Shown here: piece by piece, positions 16,278-24,266 of the stretch
How the letters are laid out: every line of letters begins with the position of its first letter
Position numbering within the stretch: the stretch's first letter is position 1
Origin: JACVRW01 sp034664125
Lineage (GTDB): Bacteria > Actinomycetota > Thermoleophilia > Solirubrobacterales > Thermoleophilaceae
Length of the DNA: 64,000 nucleotides
Assembly: GCA_034664125.1 (NCBI GenBank)
Contig: JAXDIG010000058.1
Coordinates: 1-64,000, forward strand
Reading direction: 5' to 3'
Notes under the pieces: model-generated
The model's database searches: none
What the model was told of the DNA's origin: nothing
What the model saw: the letters and a program-made list of their open reading frames with translations, nothing else
Position numbers and translations under genes: made by a program

Positions 16278-16952
16278 TCACCCCTCGACACCCGTCGCCT
16301 CGTGGGGGGCGCCGACCGGCTTCGACTCAGGCGATCCTCGCTGGCGCAGATACACCGCGAGGATCGCCATCGAGCCGACGGCGAGGAACTCGGATTGCCA
16401 GTTCTCGAGCGTCCTCTCCCAGAAGTCCGCCCGCCCCAGATAGTCGAGCCACGACACCGGGAGCTGATGGTGGTCGAGGCGCTCGGCGTTGTACTGGCTG
16501 AGGCCGGTCACCGACTGCGCGAACCAGCTGCCGACCCAGATGGCGGCCATCACGATCAGCAGGGAGTTCTCGAAGAGCGTGCGGCGCAGGCCGGCGACCC
16601 TCGCCCAACGCGGGGACTCCTGGTTCGCATGCCGTCCCACCTTCTGGTCCTTGTCGGACTCGCGGCCGGCCTTGTCCAGCGGCTTCGACTCCGGCGACCC
16701 TCGCTGTAGCAGCCACACCGTCGTCAGGATGAAGAGGGTGAACTGCAGGTACTCCGACTGCCAGTTCTCCAGGACCGCGCCGCCGAACTGCGACGACAGC
16801 ACGTAGCGGCCCATCGACATGGTCGGGTCGCCGTGGCGCAGCGCGTCCTCGTTCAAGGCCGCGTGGCCGGCGAAGGCCTGCCCTGTCAGCGCGCCGAGGA
16901 ACAGCGCCAGGAAGAAGAGCGAGAGCCCGTTGTTCTTGAGGAACGAGCGCAT
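16278..16952 (-). CDS. DUF6766-like membrane protein with internal duplication
   Basis: A 224-residue integral membrane protein with about four transmembrane helices. The two halves repeat: VLENWQSEYLQFTLFILTTV with RGSPESKPL, and TLENWQSEFLAVGSMAILAV with RGSPESKPV. The start at 16952 gives MRSFLKNNGLSLFFLALFLG, an excellent membrane start; the frame is open further upstream but reads as low-quality sequence. Function is unknown. It lies in an operon with a 27-residue membrane peptide and a lipoprotein. Confidence 0.82.
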   Translation of the reverse strand: MRSFLKNNGLSLFFLALFLGALTGQAFAGHAALNEDALRHGDPTMSMGRYVLSSQFGGAVLENWQSEYLQFTLFILTTVWLLQRGSPESKPLDKAGRESDKDQKVGRHANQESPRWARVAGLRRTLFENSLLIVMAAIWVGSWFAQSVTGLSQYNAERLDHHQLPVSWLDYLGRADFWERTLENWQSEFLAVGSMAILAVYLRQRGSPESKPVGAPHEATGVEG

Positions 16953-16954
16953 CG

Positions 16955-17038
16955 CTACTGGTGCATCAGGCCGATCGCGGAGTACAGGACCAGGCCGACG
17001 ACGATCACCACCAGGTAGAGCACGAACATCGCCCGCAT
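16955..17038 (-). CDS. 27-residue single-span membrane peptide
   Basis: MRAMFVLYLVVIVVGLVLYS is followed by AIGLMHQ and a stop: a complete gene for one transmembrane helix. Its ATG shares a base with the stop of the lipoprotein gene (TGATG), and its stop is 2 bases from the DUF6766 start, so it is embedded in a coupled operon. The tail GLxHQ resembles tiny membrane peptides that I recall beside DUF6766 genes elsewhere. It is easily missed by gene finders; function unknown. Confidence 0.6.
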   Translation of the reverse strand: MRAMFVLYLVVIVVGLVLYSAIGLMHQ

Positions 17039-17445
17039 CAGTTCTCCAGGTCGCACTCGTAGGGCAGGTCCGCCCCGGTCGGGCGGCAGCCGGCCGCCGA
17101 CACCTCCCAACCACCGGGCGCCTCGTCGAGGAACAGAGCGCCCCCGTGGGTGAGCGAGACGTACGCGGAGGTCACGTGCACGCTGGTGTGCGCCACCGCC
17201 CGGCCGGCGGGGAGCTGCGCGTCGAGAATGGCCTGCTCGCAGGGACGGCCCTCGTCCTGCTCCAGCTTGCTGGCGGTGTTGTCGCTGAGTTGGGCGCAGG
17301 CCGCCCTTCCGTCCCCGCCGTCCAGCGCCGCCTCGAAGCGGTGCGCCACCGCGGCGGCCTCGGGCGCGCGGTCGGAGGCCCCACAGCCGGCGCACATGTA
17401 CCCGGCGAGCAGGACGAGCGCCAATACCGGCCCTGGAGCGGACAC
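17038..17445 (-). CDS. putative lipoprotein, conserved hypothetical
   Basis: A 135-residue exported protein. From the GTG at 17445 it reads VSAPGPVLALVLLAGYMCAG with a candidate lipobox Cys near residue 20-22. A small conserved domain follows, with paired cysteines around AACAQLSDNTASKLEQ and RPCEQAILDAQLPAGRAV, ending GWEVSAAGCRPTGADLPYEC. It resembles NTF2-like surface lipoproteins of actinobacteria but has no known function. It heads the operon with the 27-residue peptide and the DUF6766 protein. Confidence 0.65.
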   Translation of the reverse strand: MSAPGPVLALVLLAGYMCAGCGASDRAPEAAAVAHRFEAALDGGDGRAACAQLSDNTASKLEQDEGRPCEQAILDAQLPAGRAVAHTSVHVTSAYVSLTHGGALFLDEAPGGWEVSAAGCRPTGADLPYECDLEN

Positions 17446-17464
17446 AGCCCGCTTATCCCCCCTT

Positions 17465-17493
17465 GTTGGTTTGCGCAACCCCCAGGGGGGAGA
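17465..17493. promoter_or_regulatory. divergent SigB/F-like promoter region
   Basis: Plus strand: GTTT (17469-17472)-N15-GGGAGA (17488-17493), whose -10 ends 10 bases before the FAD-Rieske ATG. On the minus strand a related GTTG-N16-GGGATA can be read toward the lipoprotein operon. Only 58 bases separate the two divergent genes. Confidence 0.4.
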
Positions 17494-17503
17494 CTTGCGG
17501 GGG

Positions 17504-19006
17504 ATGGCCGCCCTTGGCTCGCTATGGCTCGACTCCGTCGAGCGCTCGCCGCACCCCGCGCTCGGCGAAGACGTGCACGCCGACGTATGCGTCGTGGGAG
17601 CGGGCATCACGGGCCTCAGCGCCGCGCTCCAGCTCGCCCGGGCAGGCGCCAGCGTGGTGGTGCTCGAGGGCCGCTTCGTGGGGGCCGGCGCGACCGGGTA
17701 CACCACTGCGAAGCTGAGCTCGCTACACGGTTTGACGTACGCGCGGCTGGAGCGCACGCTGGGGGAGCAGGCGGCCCGTACCTACGGCCAGGCCAACGAG
17801 CGCGGCATCGAGCGCGTCTTCGAGCTGACGGGCGAGCTCGGCATCGACTGCGACCTGCGGCGCAAGCCGAACCTCACCTATTCCGAGTCCGGCGACGACC
17901 GCGAGCAGATCGAGGCGGAGGTGGCGGCGGCGCGGCGCGCGGGGTTGCCCGCCTCGCTGGTCGAAGCGGCGGACCTGCCCTTCCCGATCGCGGCCGCCGT
18001 GCGCTTCGCGGACCAGGCCGAGTTCCACCCGGTCAAGTTCCTGGTGGGCCTGGCGCGCGCCCTGGACGCCGCCGGCGCGCGCCTCCACGAGGGAACGTTC
18101 GCGGTGTCCGTGGACGCCGGCGCACCCTGCCGCGTGCGCACCGACGGCGGGCGCACGGTCACCGCCGGCAGCGTGGTCGTGGCCACGCACCTGCCCTTCC
18201 TCGACCGCGGGCTCTACTTCGCGCGCTGCCACCCGGAGCGCTCGTACGTGGTGGCGGCCCCGTACGACGGCGAGTCGGCCGGCGGCGGCATGTACCTGAG
18301 CACCGAGTCGCCCGCGCATTCGATTCGCACTCATTCGCTCGACGGCCGCACATGGCTGCTGGTCGGAGGCGAGAGCCACAAGACGGGGCAGGACGACGCG
18401 CGCGAGCGCTACCAGCGGCTCGAGCAGTGGGCGAGAGAGCGCTTCGGCGTCGAGCCGGCGATGCGCTGGGCCACCCAGGACCAGATGCCCGCGGACGGCG
18501 TGCCGTACGTGGGCCCGGTCGACCCGGTTTCGAAGAACGTCTACGTTGCCACCGGCTTCCGCAAGTGGGGCCTGGCCATGGGGCTTGCCGCGGCGGAGCT
18601 GCTGGACGCCTGGGTCGACGGGCGCGACCACCCGTGGCGCGAGCTGTACGACACCCGTCGCCTGCGTCTGCGTGCGGGTGCCGGTTCGCTGCTCAAGGAG
18701 AACGCGAACGTGGCGCTGCGGTTCTTCGGCGACCGGCTGGCCAAGCGCGCGGACGTCGACTCGATCGAGCCGGGCGAGGGGCGCGTGGTGGGGGTCGGCC
18801 TGGCGCAGCGGGCGGTCTTCCGCGACGAGCGAGGGGAGCTGCACGCGCTGTCGGCGCGCTGCACGCATCTCGGCTGCATCGTCAACTGGAACTCCGGCGA
18901 GGGCACCTGGGACTGTCCGTGCCACGGCTCGCGCTTCGACCCCCACGGCGAGGTGATCATGGGGCCGGCGGTGAGAGGTCTGCCGCCGCGCGAGCCGCCC
19001 GGCTAG
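17504..19006 (+). CDS. FAD-dependent oxidoreductase fused to a C-terminal Rieske domain
   Basis: A 500-residue two-domain protein. Residues 28-400 are a D-amino-acid-oxidase-type flavoprotein with VVGAGITGLSAALQLARAG and, near the end, FRKWGLAMGLAAAELL. Residues about 425-495 are a Rieske [2Fe-2S] domain with C453-T-H455 and C471-P-C-H474; C458 and C473 are the usual disulfide pair. Homologues are described as FAD-dependent oxidoreductases with Rieske tails of unknown substrate, possibly passing electrons from FAD to the cluster. The ATG at 17504 follows GCGGGGG; the frame is open upstream without sense. Confidence 0.9.
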   Translation: MAALGSLWLDSVERSPHPALGEDVHADVCVVGAGITGLSAALQLARAGASVVVLEGRFVGAGATGYTTAKLSSLHGLTYARLERTLGEQAARTYGQANERGIERVFELTGELGIDCDLRRKPNLTYSESGDDREQIEAEVAAARRAGLPASLVEAADLPFPIAAAVRFADQAEFHPVKFLVGLARALDAAGARLHEGTFAVSVDAGAPCRVRTDGGRTVTAGSVVVATHLPFLDRGLYFARCHPERSYVVAAPYDGESAGGGMYLSTESPAHSIRTHSLDGRTWLLVGGESHKTGQDDARERYQRLEQWARERFGVEPAMRWATQDQMPADGVPYVGPVDPVSKNVYVATGFRKWGLAMGLAAAELLDAWVDGRDHPWRELYDTRRLRLRAGAGSLLKENANVALRFFGDRLAKRADVDSIEPGEGRVVGVGLAQRAVFRDERGELHALSARCTHLGCIVNWNSGEGTWDCPCHGSRFDPHGEVIMGPAVRGLPPREPPG

Positions 19007-19869
19007 GGCTTCGGGCGCATCCGCTCGAGCTTGCGCTCCCTGCTCGCGACCTCGCGCCCGAGGTCGCGCACGGCGCGCCTGGCCTCCCGCTCGGCCAGCT
19101 CCGCTTCGGTGAGCGCCTCGCGTGCCGACTCGGCCTGCGAAACCGCGGCCGCGGACTCCGACTCGGCGCCCGCGAGCGCCTCGCGGGCCTCGGCCAGCGA
19201 GCGTTCGGCCTCGGCGAGCCGCGGATCGGGCGCCGGCGGGGCCTCGGTCGCGGCGCGCTTCGACTTCGCCGGCGCGGCCTCGGCCGGGGCGCGCTTCCGT
19301 TTCGCGGGCGGCGACTCGGCGGGCGCGCGCTTCCGCTTCGCCGGCGCGCGCTTGCCGGGGGAGCCGGTCGCGGGCATGCCTTCGCCGAACGGGCCCAGGC
19401 CCACGGCCTCGCGCTCGCGCACGAAGCGCCCGGCGGCCAGCTCCTCGCGCGCCTCGTCGTCCACCGCGGCGGCGTGCAGCGTCGCCCGGACGCGGTCCCT
19501 CAAGGCCGGCCCGCTCTTGCCCGTTTCGCTCGCGATCACCTCCGCGCAGTCTGCGAGGGCCGACGTCAGCGAGCGCTCCTCGTCCATCGCCTTGCGCAGG
19601 ACCGCCTGGTCGCCGCCCGCCAACAGCGCCTGGTGCGCTTCCCGCAGCCGCTCCCCGGTCGCCAGCAGCGCATCGGTTTCGGCGCGGCGGCGGCGCACTG
19701 CCTGGTTCAGAGCCCACGCCCCGGCGGTCGGCTTGCGCAGCGCCTTGACCCGCGCGCCGGCCGCGCGGTCGCCGGCGCGGTTCAGGCGCCGCGCCAGCTC
19801 GTCGCGCTCGCGCACGAACTCGTCGAGAGGCAGCCCGTAGAGCCGGTCGATCTCTCCATCGAGATCCAT
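19003..19869 (-). CDS. coiled-coil/basic-repeat protein of unknown function
   Basis: A 288-residue protein. The N-terminal half (DGEIDRLYGLPLDEFVRERD to about residue 150) is helical, with VKALRKPTAGAWALNQAVRR. The middle (about 170-215) has repeated KRKRAPAE units. The C-terminal part is a long coiled coil rich in Glu, Ala and Arg. The N-terminal half resembles conserved actinobacterial hypotheticals. The basic repeat suggests nucleic-acid binding, though this is only inference. It lies 10 bases downstream of the debranching-enzyme gene and converges with the FAD-Rieske gene by 4 bases. Confidence 0.7.
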   Translation of the reverse strand: MDLDGEIDRLYGLPLDEFVRERDELARRLNRAGDRAAGARVKALRKPTAGAWALNQAVRRRRAETDALLATGERLREAHQALLAGGDQAVLRKAMDEERSLTSALADCAEVIASETGKSGPALRDRVRATLHAAAVDDEAREELAAGRFVREREAVGLGPFGEGMPATGSPGKRAPAKRKRAPAESPPAKRKRAPAEAAPAKSKRAATEAPPAPDPRLAEAERSLAEAREALAGAESESAAAVSQAESAREALTEAELAEREARRAVRDLGREVASRERKLERMRPKP

Positions 19870-19879
19870 CTCGGAGAGC

Positions 19880-22030
19880 CTACGCGGGCGGGTCAGCCAC
19901 CTGGACCTCGCCGGAGCGATCCACCACCAGCTCCAGCTCGCCGTCCACCGACGCGTCGACCACCGCGATCTCGTCGCCCGCCCGCTCGAAGCGCAGGTCC
20001 ACCCGCGCCCCCGCGACACGCAGGCCCTCGACCTCCAGCCAGTCGAGCCGGCGCGGCAACGCGGGCCGCACGATCCGCAGCCGTCGCGACAGCCCGTCGG
20101 CGTACAGACCCAGGCCGGCCGTGAGCAGGTAGGGGATCGAGCCGGCGGCCCACGCCTGGGGGCGGCACGCCACCGGATAGGGGACCGGGGCCTCGCCGGG
20201 CGTGCGAGCGTGCCCGCCGAACAGCTCTGGCAGCCGGTAATCCGCGAACCGCGAGGACGCCTCGAGCAGCGCCCCGAAGAGGCGGTTGAAGTCGTCGTCG
20301 AAGCCGTACTCGCGCAGGCCATGGGCGATCAGGGCGTTGTCGTGCGGCCAGACGGACCCCATGTGGTAGCCGATCGGGTTGTAGCCGGGGTGCCCCGCGG
20401 CGAGCGTGCGCACGCCCCAGCCGCTGAACATCGCCTCGCCCATCAGCACGTCCCGGACGCTGCGCGCCCGTTCGCCCGAGATCGCGCGGGCCCAGAGCAG
20501 GTGCCCGGGATTCGAGGTGAGGCTCGAGCCCGGGCGCTTGTCGCCGTCCAGCCCGATCGCGTAGGAGGCGGTGTCCTCGACCCAGAACCGCTCGAGCCCG
20601 AGCCGCAGCCGGTGGGCCCGTTCGCGCAGGCGCTCGGCCCGCTCGCCGTCGCCTTCGAGCTCGAACAGCCTTGCCACGCCGCCCAGCGCCCGGATCGCGT
20701 ACCCCTGCACCTCGACCAGCGCGGTCGGAGGCTCGAGCGGAGTGCCGTCCGCGTAGGGCACGCCGTCCCACGAGTCCCGCCAGCCCTGGTTGACCAGCCC
20801 GTTCGGCGCGCGCCGCAGATACTCGATCAGGCCGTCGCCGTCGAGGTCGCCGCAGCGCTCCATCCAGTCGAGCGTCGCGTCCACCTGGGGGCGCAGCTCG
20901 CGGAACAGCTCCAGGTTGCCCGACCAGTCGGCGTGGTCGGACAGCAGCGACAGCCACAGCGGCGTGGCGTCCACCGTGCCGTAGTAGCGCGCGAACGGCG
21001 TCTCGCCGAGCGCGGCCGGCTCGCCGACGCGCAGCTCGTGCAGCACGCGCCCGGGCTGCTCGTCGCGCGTGTCGTCGACCTCGTGGCCGAGCAGACCGCC
21101 CAGCAGCCGCAGGGTGTCGGCGGCGACGTCGGGCTCGAAGGCGAGCATCTGCATCGCCGCGATCAGCCCGTCGCGTCCGAACAGGGTCGCGTACCACGGC
21201 ACGCCGGCCGAGTAGTACGAGCGCCCGGCGAGCTGGGAGCGCAGCATGTCCAGGTCCTGAAGCGACCGGGCGAGCACCCGGTCGAACAGCTCCTCGTCCG
21301 ACTGGACGCGCGTCCGGTCGGCGGCCGGCCTGGGCCCGGCGACGCTGGCGGCCCCGTCCCCGACCTCGCAGGCCACGAGGTCGAGCGTCAACGCGCGCGT
21401 GCCGCCGGCGGGAACATCGACATCGAACCGCAGGGCGGCCGTCGCCGCGGTGCGCTCACGGTCGCCGGGGGACAGCTCGGCCGCGGCCGGCTCCACGTTC
21501 GGCTCGACGGTGGTGGTCCGCAGCACGCCGTCGCGTCCGAGGAGCGAGAAGCGCACGGCCGAGCCGGCGCGCTCGACGTGTGCCGGGCGCTCGTGCGGCG
21601 CGACCAGGCCGCGCGTCACGAGCATCGGCTGGAAGTCGGCGGCCAGCAGCACGTCGAGCCGGAGGCGGACGGGCCGGCGGTGGTGATTGCGCAGCTCCAG
21701 GCGCTCGCGCAGCGAGCCACCGGCGCCGACGACGCGCTCGCAGCGCAGCGACATCGATTGCGCCGGCAGGCTCACACCCGGCGCCAGCGCCAGCTCGGGG
21801 TTGGTCAGGTCGTGTATGGCGCTGTTGCCGAGCGCGTCCGAGGCCTGGAGCAGCACCGGCGGCTCCCCGTTGACGAGCAGCGCATAGCCCGACAGGAAGC
21901 GGCAGTCCCGATACCAGAGCCCGAGGCCGTGCTGCTCGTCGAGCGCAAGCCGGCCGTCGCGGGGTGTCACCAGGAAGACGTTCTCCTCCTTGATCACCAG
22001 CGCGTCGGAGAGGTTGGCGCTCGTCCCCAT
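19880..22030 (-). CDS. glycogen debranching enzyme-type protein (amylo-alpha-1,6-glucosidase family)
   Basis: A 716-residue protein with an N-terminal debranching-type beta domain (LVIKEENVFLVTPRDG, LGLWYRDCRFLSGYALLVNG) and an alpha/alpha-barrel glycosidase domain. The latter has GVPWYATLFGRDGLIAAMQ, DGLIEYLRRAPNGLVNQGW and PVACRPQAWAAGSIPYLLT. Family members trim alpha-glucans or act on related oligosaccharides. The ATG at 22030 puts nine residues before the conserved LVIK strand; an ATG at 22078 would add 16. The gene may supply glucosides to the same metabolism as the importers further along. Confidence 0.88.
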   Translation of the reverse strand: MGTSANLSDALVIKEENVFLVTPRDGRLALDEQHGLGLWYRDCRFLSGYALLVNGEPPVLLQASDALGNSAIHDLTNPELALAPGVSLPAQSMSLRCERVVGAGGSLRERLELRNHHRRPVRLRLDVLLAADFQPMLVTRGLVAPHERPAHVERAGSAVRFSLLGRDGVLRTTTVEPNVEPAAAELSPGDRERTAATAALRFDVDVPAGGTRALTLDLVACEVGDGAASVAGPRPAADRTRVQSDEELFDRVLARSLQDLDMLRSQLAGRSYYSAGVPWYATLFGRDGLIAAMQMLAFEPDVAADTLRLLGGLLGHEVDDTRDEQPGRVLHELRVGEPAALGETPFARYYGTVDATPLWLSLLSDHADWSGNLELFRELRPQVDATLDWMERCGDLDGDGLIEYLRRAPNGLVNQGWRDSWDGVPYADGTPLEPPTALVEVQGYAIRALGGVARLFELEGDGERAERLRERAHRLRLGLERFWVEDTASYAIGLDGDKRPGSSLTSNPGHLLWARAISGERARSVRDVLMGEAMFSGWGVRTLAAGHPGYNPIGYHMGSVWPHDNALIAHGLREYGFDDDFNRLFGALLEASSRFADYRLPELFGGHARTPGEAPVPYPVACRPQAWAAGSIPYLLTAGLGLYADGLSRRLRIVRPALPRRLDWLEVEGLRVAGARVDLRFERAGDEIAVVDASVDGELELVVDRSGEVQVADPPA

Positions 22031-22095
22031 GCGTCGATTTGCCCGGTACGCGTCCGCGTATCCACATCTGTCCGCCATAGGCCATACCTGTTCCG

Positions 22096-22124
22096 TTGAC
22101 GCCGCCCCCCGTTTGGGCTACCTT
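22096..22124 (+). promoter_or_regulatory. sigma-70-type promoter
   Basis: TTGACG (22096-22101)-N17-TACCTT (22119-22124) is a good housekeeping match. It predicts a leader of roughly 85 bases before the zinc-ribbon ATG at 22218. The -35 lies 66 bases upstream of the divergent debranching gene. Confidence 0.55.
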
Positions 22125-22217
22125 CCGTCCACCGCCCGTTCAGCGCGGGACGTGCGCCGACATCTGGGCGGTCGGACGGACCTCGCGGGTTTGCCGACGA
22201 CGCGCGAGGAGGACCAG

Positions 22218-22421
22218 ATGGCGTACCTGAACTGCCCAACCTGCAGGTTGACGGTCTACAGCCCACCGACGTCCGCGACGTTCGAGGAATGCCCGCGGTG
22301 CCGCGCCAAGCTGGGCAAGGTGAGCCGCCTCTTTCGGTCCGCTTTGCCGCCCCGCCTGCAGGACAAGGGCGGCGACCGCCGGGCCGGCAGCGGGCACGGG
22401 GATAGGGCGCCCACACCCTAA
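22218..22421 (+). CDS. small zinc-ribbon protein
   Basis: A 67-residue protein with one zinc ribbon: CPTC at residues 6-9 and CPRC at about 26-29, in MAYLNCPTCRLTVYS and ATFEECPRCRAKLG. A basic, disordered tail follows. GAGGAGG precedes the ATG at 5 to 6 bases. Partner and function are unknown; such ribbons often bind nucleic acid or act as adaptors. Confidence 0.75.
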   Translation: MAYLNCPTCRLTVYSPPTSATFEECPRCRAKLGKVSRLFRSALPPRLQDKGGDRRAGSGHGDRAPTP

Positions 22422-22432
22422 GATCCCGCCGA

Positions 22433-22843
22433 ATGGACCCCGTTCCAGCTCCCGATCTCGAATCGCGTCATGGTGAGGAGCTCGCTCAGGTCACCAACGG
22501 CATCGTTCAGCTCTTCAGCGAGTACTACGGCCGGGGTCCGACGCGGGCCAAGAGCTACCTGCTCGACGACACCTTTGTCGTGACCGTGCTGCGCGACACG
22601 ATGACGACCGTCGAGCGGACGCTCGTCGACGTGGGGCACGGCGACCAGGTTCGGAGCGTCCGGCTCAGCTTCCAGGAGGCGATGAAGGACTCCTTCAAGG
22701 GCGTGGTCGAGCAGGCGCTGGGCCGCAAGGTGGCGGCGTACCACAGCCAGCTCCTCGCGGACGCGGACATCGGCTTCGAGCTGTTCGTGCTGGAAGCCTG
22801 TGCTCAGTTGCCGCCCAGGCCGCGGTCCTCCGCGGCCTTGTAG
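22433..22843 (+). CDS. DUF2294 (Na-translocating decarboxylase-associated) domain protein
   Basis: A 136-residue protein with the DUF2294 pattern: FSEYYGRGPTRAKSYLLDDT, FVVTVLRDTMTTVERTLVD, VRSVRLSFQEAMKDSFKGVV and EQALGRKVAAYHSQ. The family is often found in stress regulons; its biochemical role is unknown. It starts 11 bases after the zinc-ribbon gene, and a TAAGAT box covering that stop suggests a possible extra leaderless start. The last 40 bases overlap the convergent DUF1360 gene. Confidence 0.85.
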   Translation: MDPVPAPDLESRHGEELAQVTNGIVQLFSEYYGRGPTRAKSYLLDDTFVVTVLRDTMTTVERTLVDVGHGDQVRSVRLSFQEAMKDSFKGVVEQALGRKVAAYHSQLLADADIGFELFVLEACAQLPPRPRSSAAL

Positions 22844-23331
22844 GCGATCTGCAGGAAGTCGGAGATCGTCAGGCCGGTGAGCACCGACGCCGCGAAGCGC
22901 GTGCCGCGCGGCGCCACCACCAGGCCGAGGTTGAAGCCCCCGGAAATCCACATGCCCAGGCAGTAGGGGCAGATGAGCAGCTCGCCGAGCGTGCGCCGCC
23001 AGCCCTGCCCGCGGGCGCGCTCCTCAACCTCGGCGGGCCCGCCCGGCTCCTGGAACTCGGTGAACGGGGCCCGCGCGAACGCGGTGATCTTGTCCTTCGA
23101 GATCAGGCGCGAGAGCTTGTGAGTGGCGACGCCCGTGAGCACGATGTCGCGCGTCTCGATGCGCTCGGGCAGCTCGTGCCCGCCGCGCCTGGCTCCGGCC
23201 AGCCCTGCCGCCATGGCGGCGTTGAACAGCGCCGTCAGCGCGGCGTAGGAGCCGAACGGCGGGCGCTGGCCCGGCTCGGCGTACCCCGAGTAGGCGCCCT
23301 CGGCGCGGGTCCCCGCGGCGTCTATGGTCAC
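22804..23331 (-). CDS. DUF1360 membrane protein
   Basis: A 175-residue DUF1360 protein. GVATHKLSRLISKDKITAFA, RAPFTEF, and LGELLICPYCLGMWISGGF with its Cys pair mark the family. Two or three hydrophobic segments suggest a membrane location. Bacillus homologues are spore or stress proteins; function is unknown. The GTG at 23331 overlaps the upstream BrkB stop as GTGA, so the sigma factor, BrkB and DUF1360 genes form one operon. Confidence 0.85.
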   Translation of the reverse strand: MTIDAAGTRAEGAYSGYAEPGQRPPFGSYAALTALFNAAMAAGLAGARRGGHELPERIETRDIVLTGVATHKLSRLISKDKITAFARAPFTEFQEPGGPAEVEERARGQGWRRTLGELLICPYCLGMWISGGFNLGLVVAPRGTRFAASVLTGLTISDFLQIAYKAAEDRGLGGN

Positions 23332-24266
23332 GACGCGCTGTCCTCGATCTTGCGCGTGTCGCGCGGCTCCACGAAGGGCTCGGTGTCCTTCGGCCGCATG
23401 CCCCGCTCGATCGCCCGGCCGCGCTCGAGCTCGGCGTTGAACTCGGCTCCGAGCAGGATCATGATGTTCGAGATCCATAGCCAGACCAGGAACACGATCG
23501 GCCCGGCCAGCGCCCCGTAGGTCTTGTTGTAGGACCCGAAGTTCCCTACGTAGAAGGCGAACGCCACAGAGGCGATCACCCAACCGATCACGGCCAGGAC
23601 GCCGCCGGGCGTGATCCAGCGGAACCCCGGTTGCTTGACGTTGGGCGCCGCCCAGTACAGCACCGCGAACATGAAGCTCACCAGCAGTAGCAGCACCGGC
23701 CACTTGGCGATGTTCCAGACCGAGACGGCGGTGTCTCCGACGCCGATCAGATTGCCGGCCTCCTTGGCGAGCCCGCCGCTGAGCGTGACGCCGATCGCGC
23801 TGACCGCCGTGAGCACCATCAGCAGCACGGTGAGGCCGACTCGCAGGGGCAGCGTCTTCCATATCGGCCGGCCCTCCTCGATCTCATAGATCGCGTTCGA
23901 AGCGCGCATGAAGGCCCCGACGTACCCCGACGCGGACCAGATCGCGGCGAGCAGGCCGGCGACGAAGAACACCCCTGCGGCGCCCTGGCTGCCCTGGATG
24001 TTCTCGATGGCGCTGGTGAAGATGTCCTTGGCCGGGCCGGGCGCCACGCTGCCGAGGTTGTCGATCAGGGGCTGCGTCGCCGACTCGCCGATCAGGCCGA
24101 GCACGGACACGATCACGATCAGCGCCGGGAAGATCGCGAGCACCGCGTAGTAGGTGAGCGCCGCCGCCCAGTCGCTGAGATTGTCGTCGGAGAACTCGGT
24201 GACGGTGCGCTTCAGCACCCCGAGCCAGGAGCGCTTTTCGAGAGAGGTCGGGCTCTCGGCGGTCAC
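23328..24266 (-). CDS. YihY/BrkB-family inner-membrane protein
   Basis: A 312-residue membrane protein with about six transmembrane helices. It contains DWAAALTYYAVLAIFPALIV near residue 33 and FWITPGGVLA/VIGWVIASVAFAFYVGNFGSY-type segments in the second half, followed by YGALAGPIVFLVWLWISNI. The family was once called RNase BN; its true role is unsettled. The ATG directly abuts the stop of the sigma-factor gene. Confidence 0.93.
   Translation of the reverse strand: MTAESPTSLEKRSWLGVLKRTVTEFSDDNLSDWAAALTYYAVLAIFPALIVIVSVLGLIGESATQPLIDNLGSVAPGPAKDIFTSAIENIQGSQGAAGVFFVAGLLAAIWSASGYVGAFMRASNAIYEIEEGRPIWKTLPLRVGLTVLLMVLTAVSAIGVTLSGGLAKEAGNLIGVGDTAVSVWNIAKWPVLLLLVSFMFAVLYWAAPNVKQPGFRWITPGGVLAVIGWVIASVAFAFYVGNFGSYNKTYGALAGPIVFLVWLWISNIMILLGAEFNAELERGRAIERGMRPKDTEPFVEPRDTRKIEDSAS

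Noticed and set aside
16819..20124. An uninterrupted frame of about 1100 codons on the plus strand
   Set aside because: It crosses several well-supported genes on both strands and its translation is Arg/Gly/Pro-rich without domains. Extreme GC removes stop codons from alternative frames.
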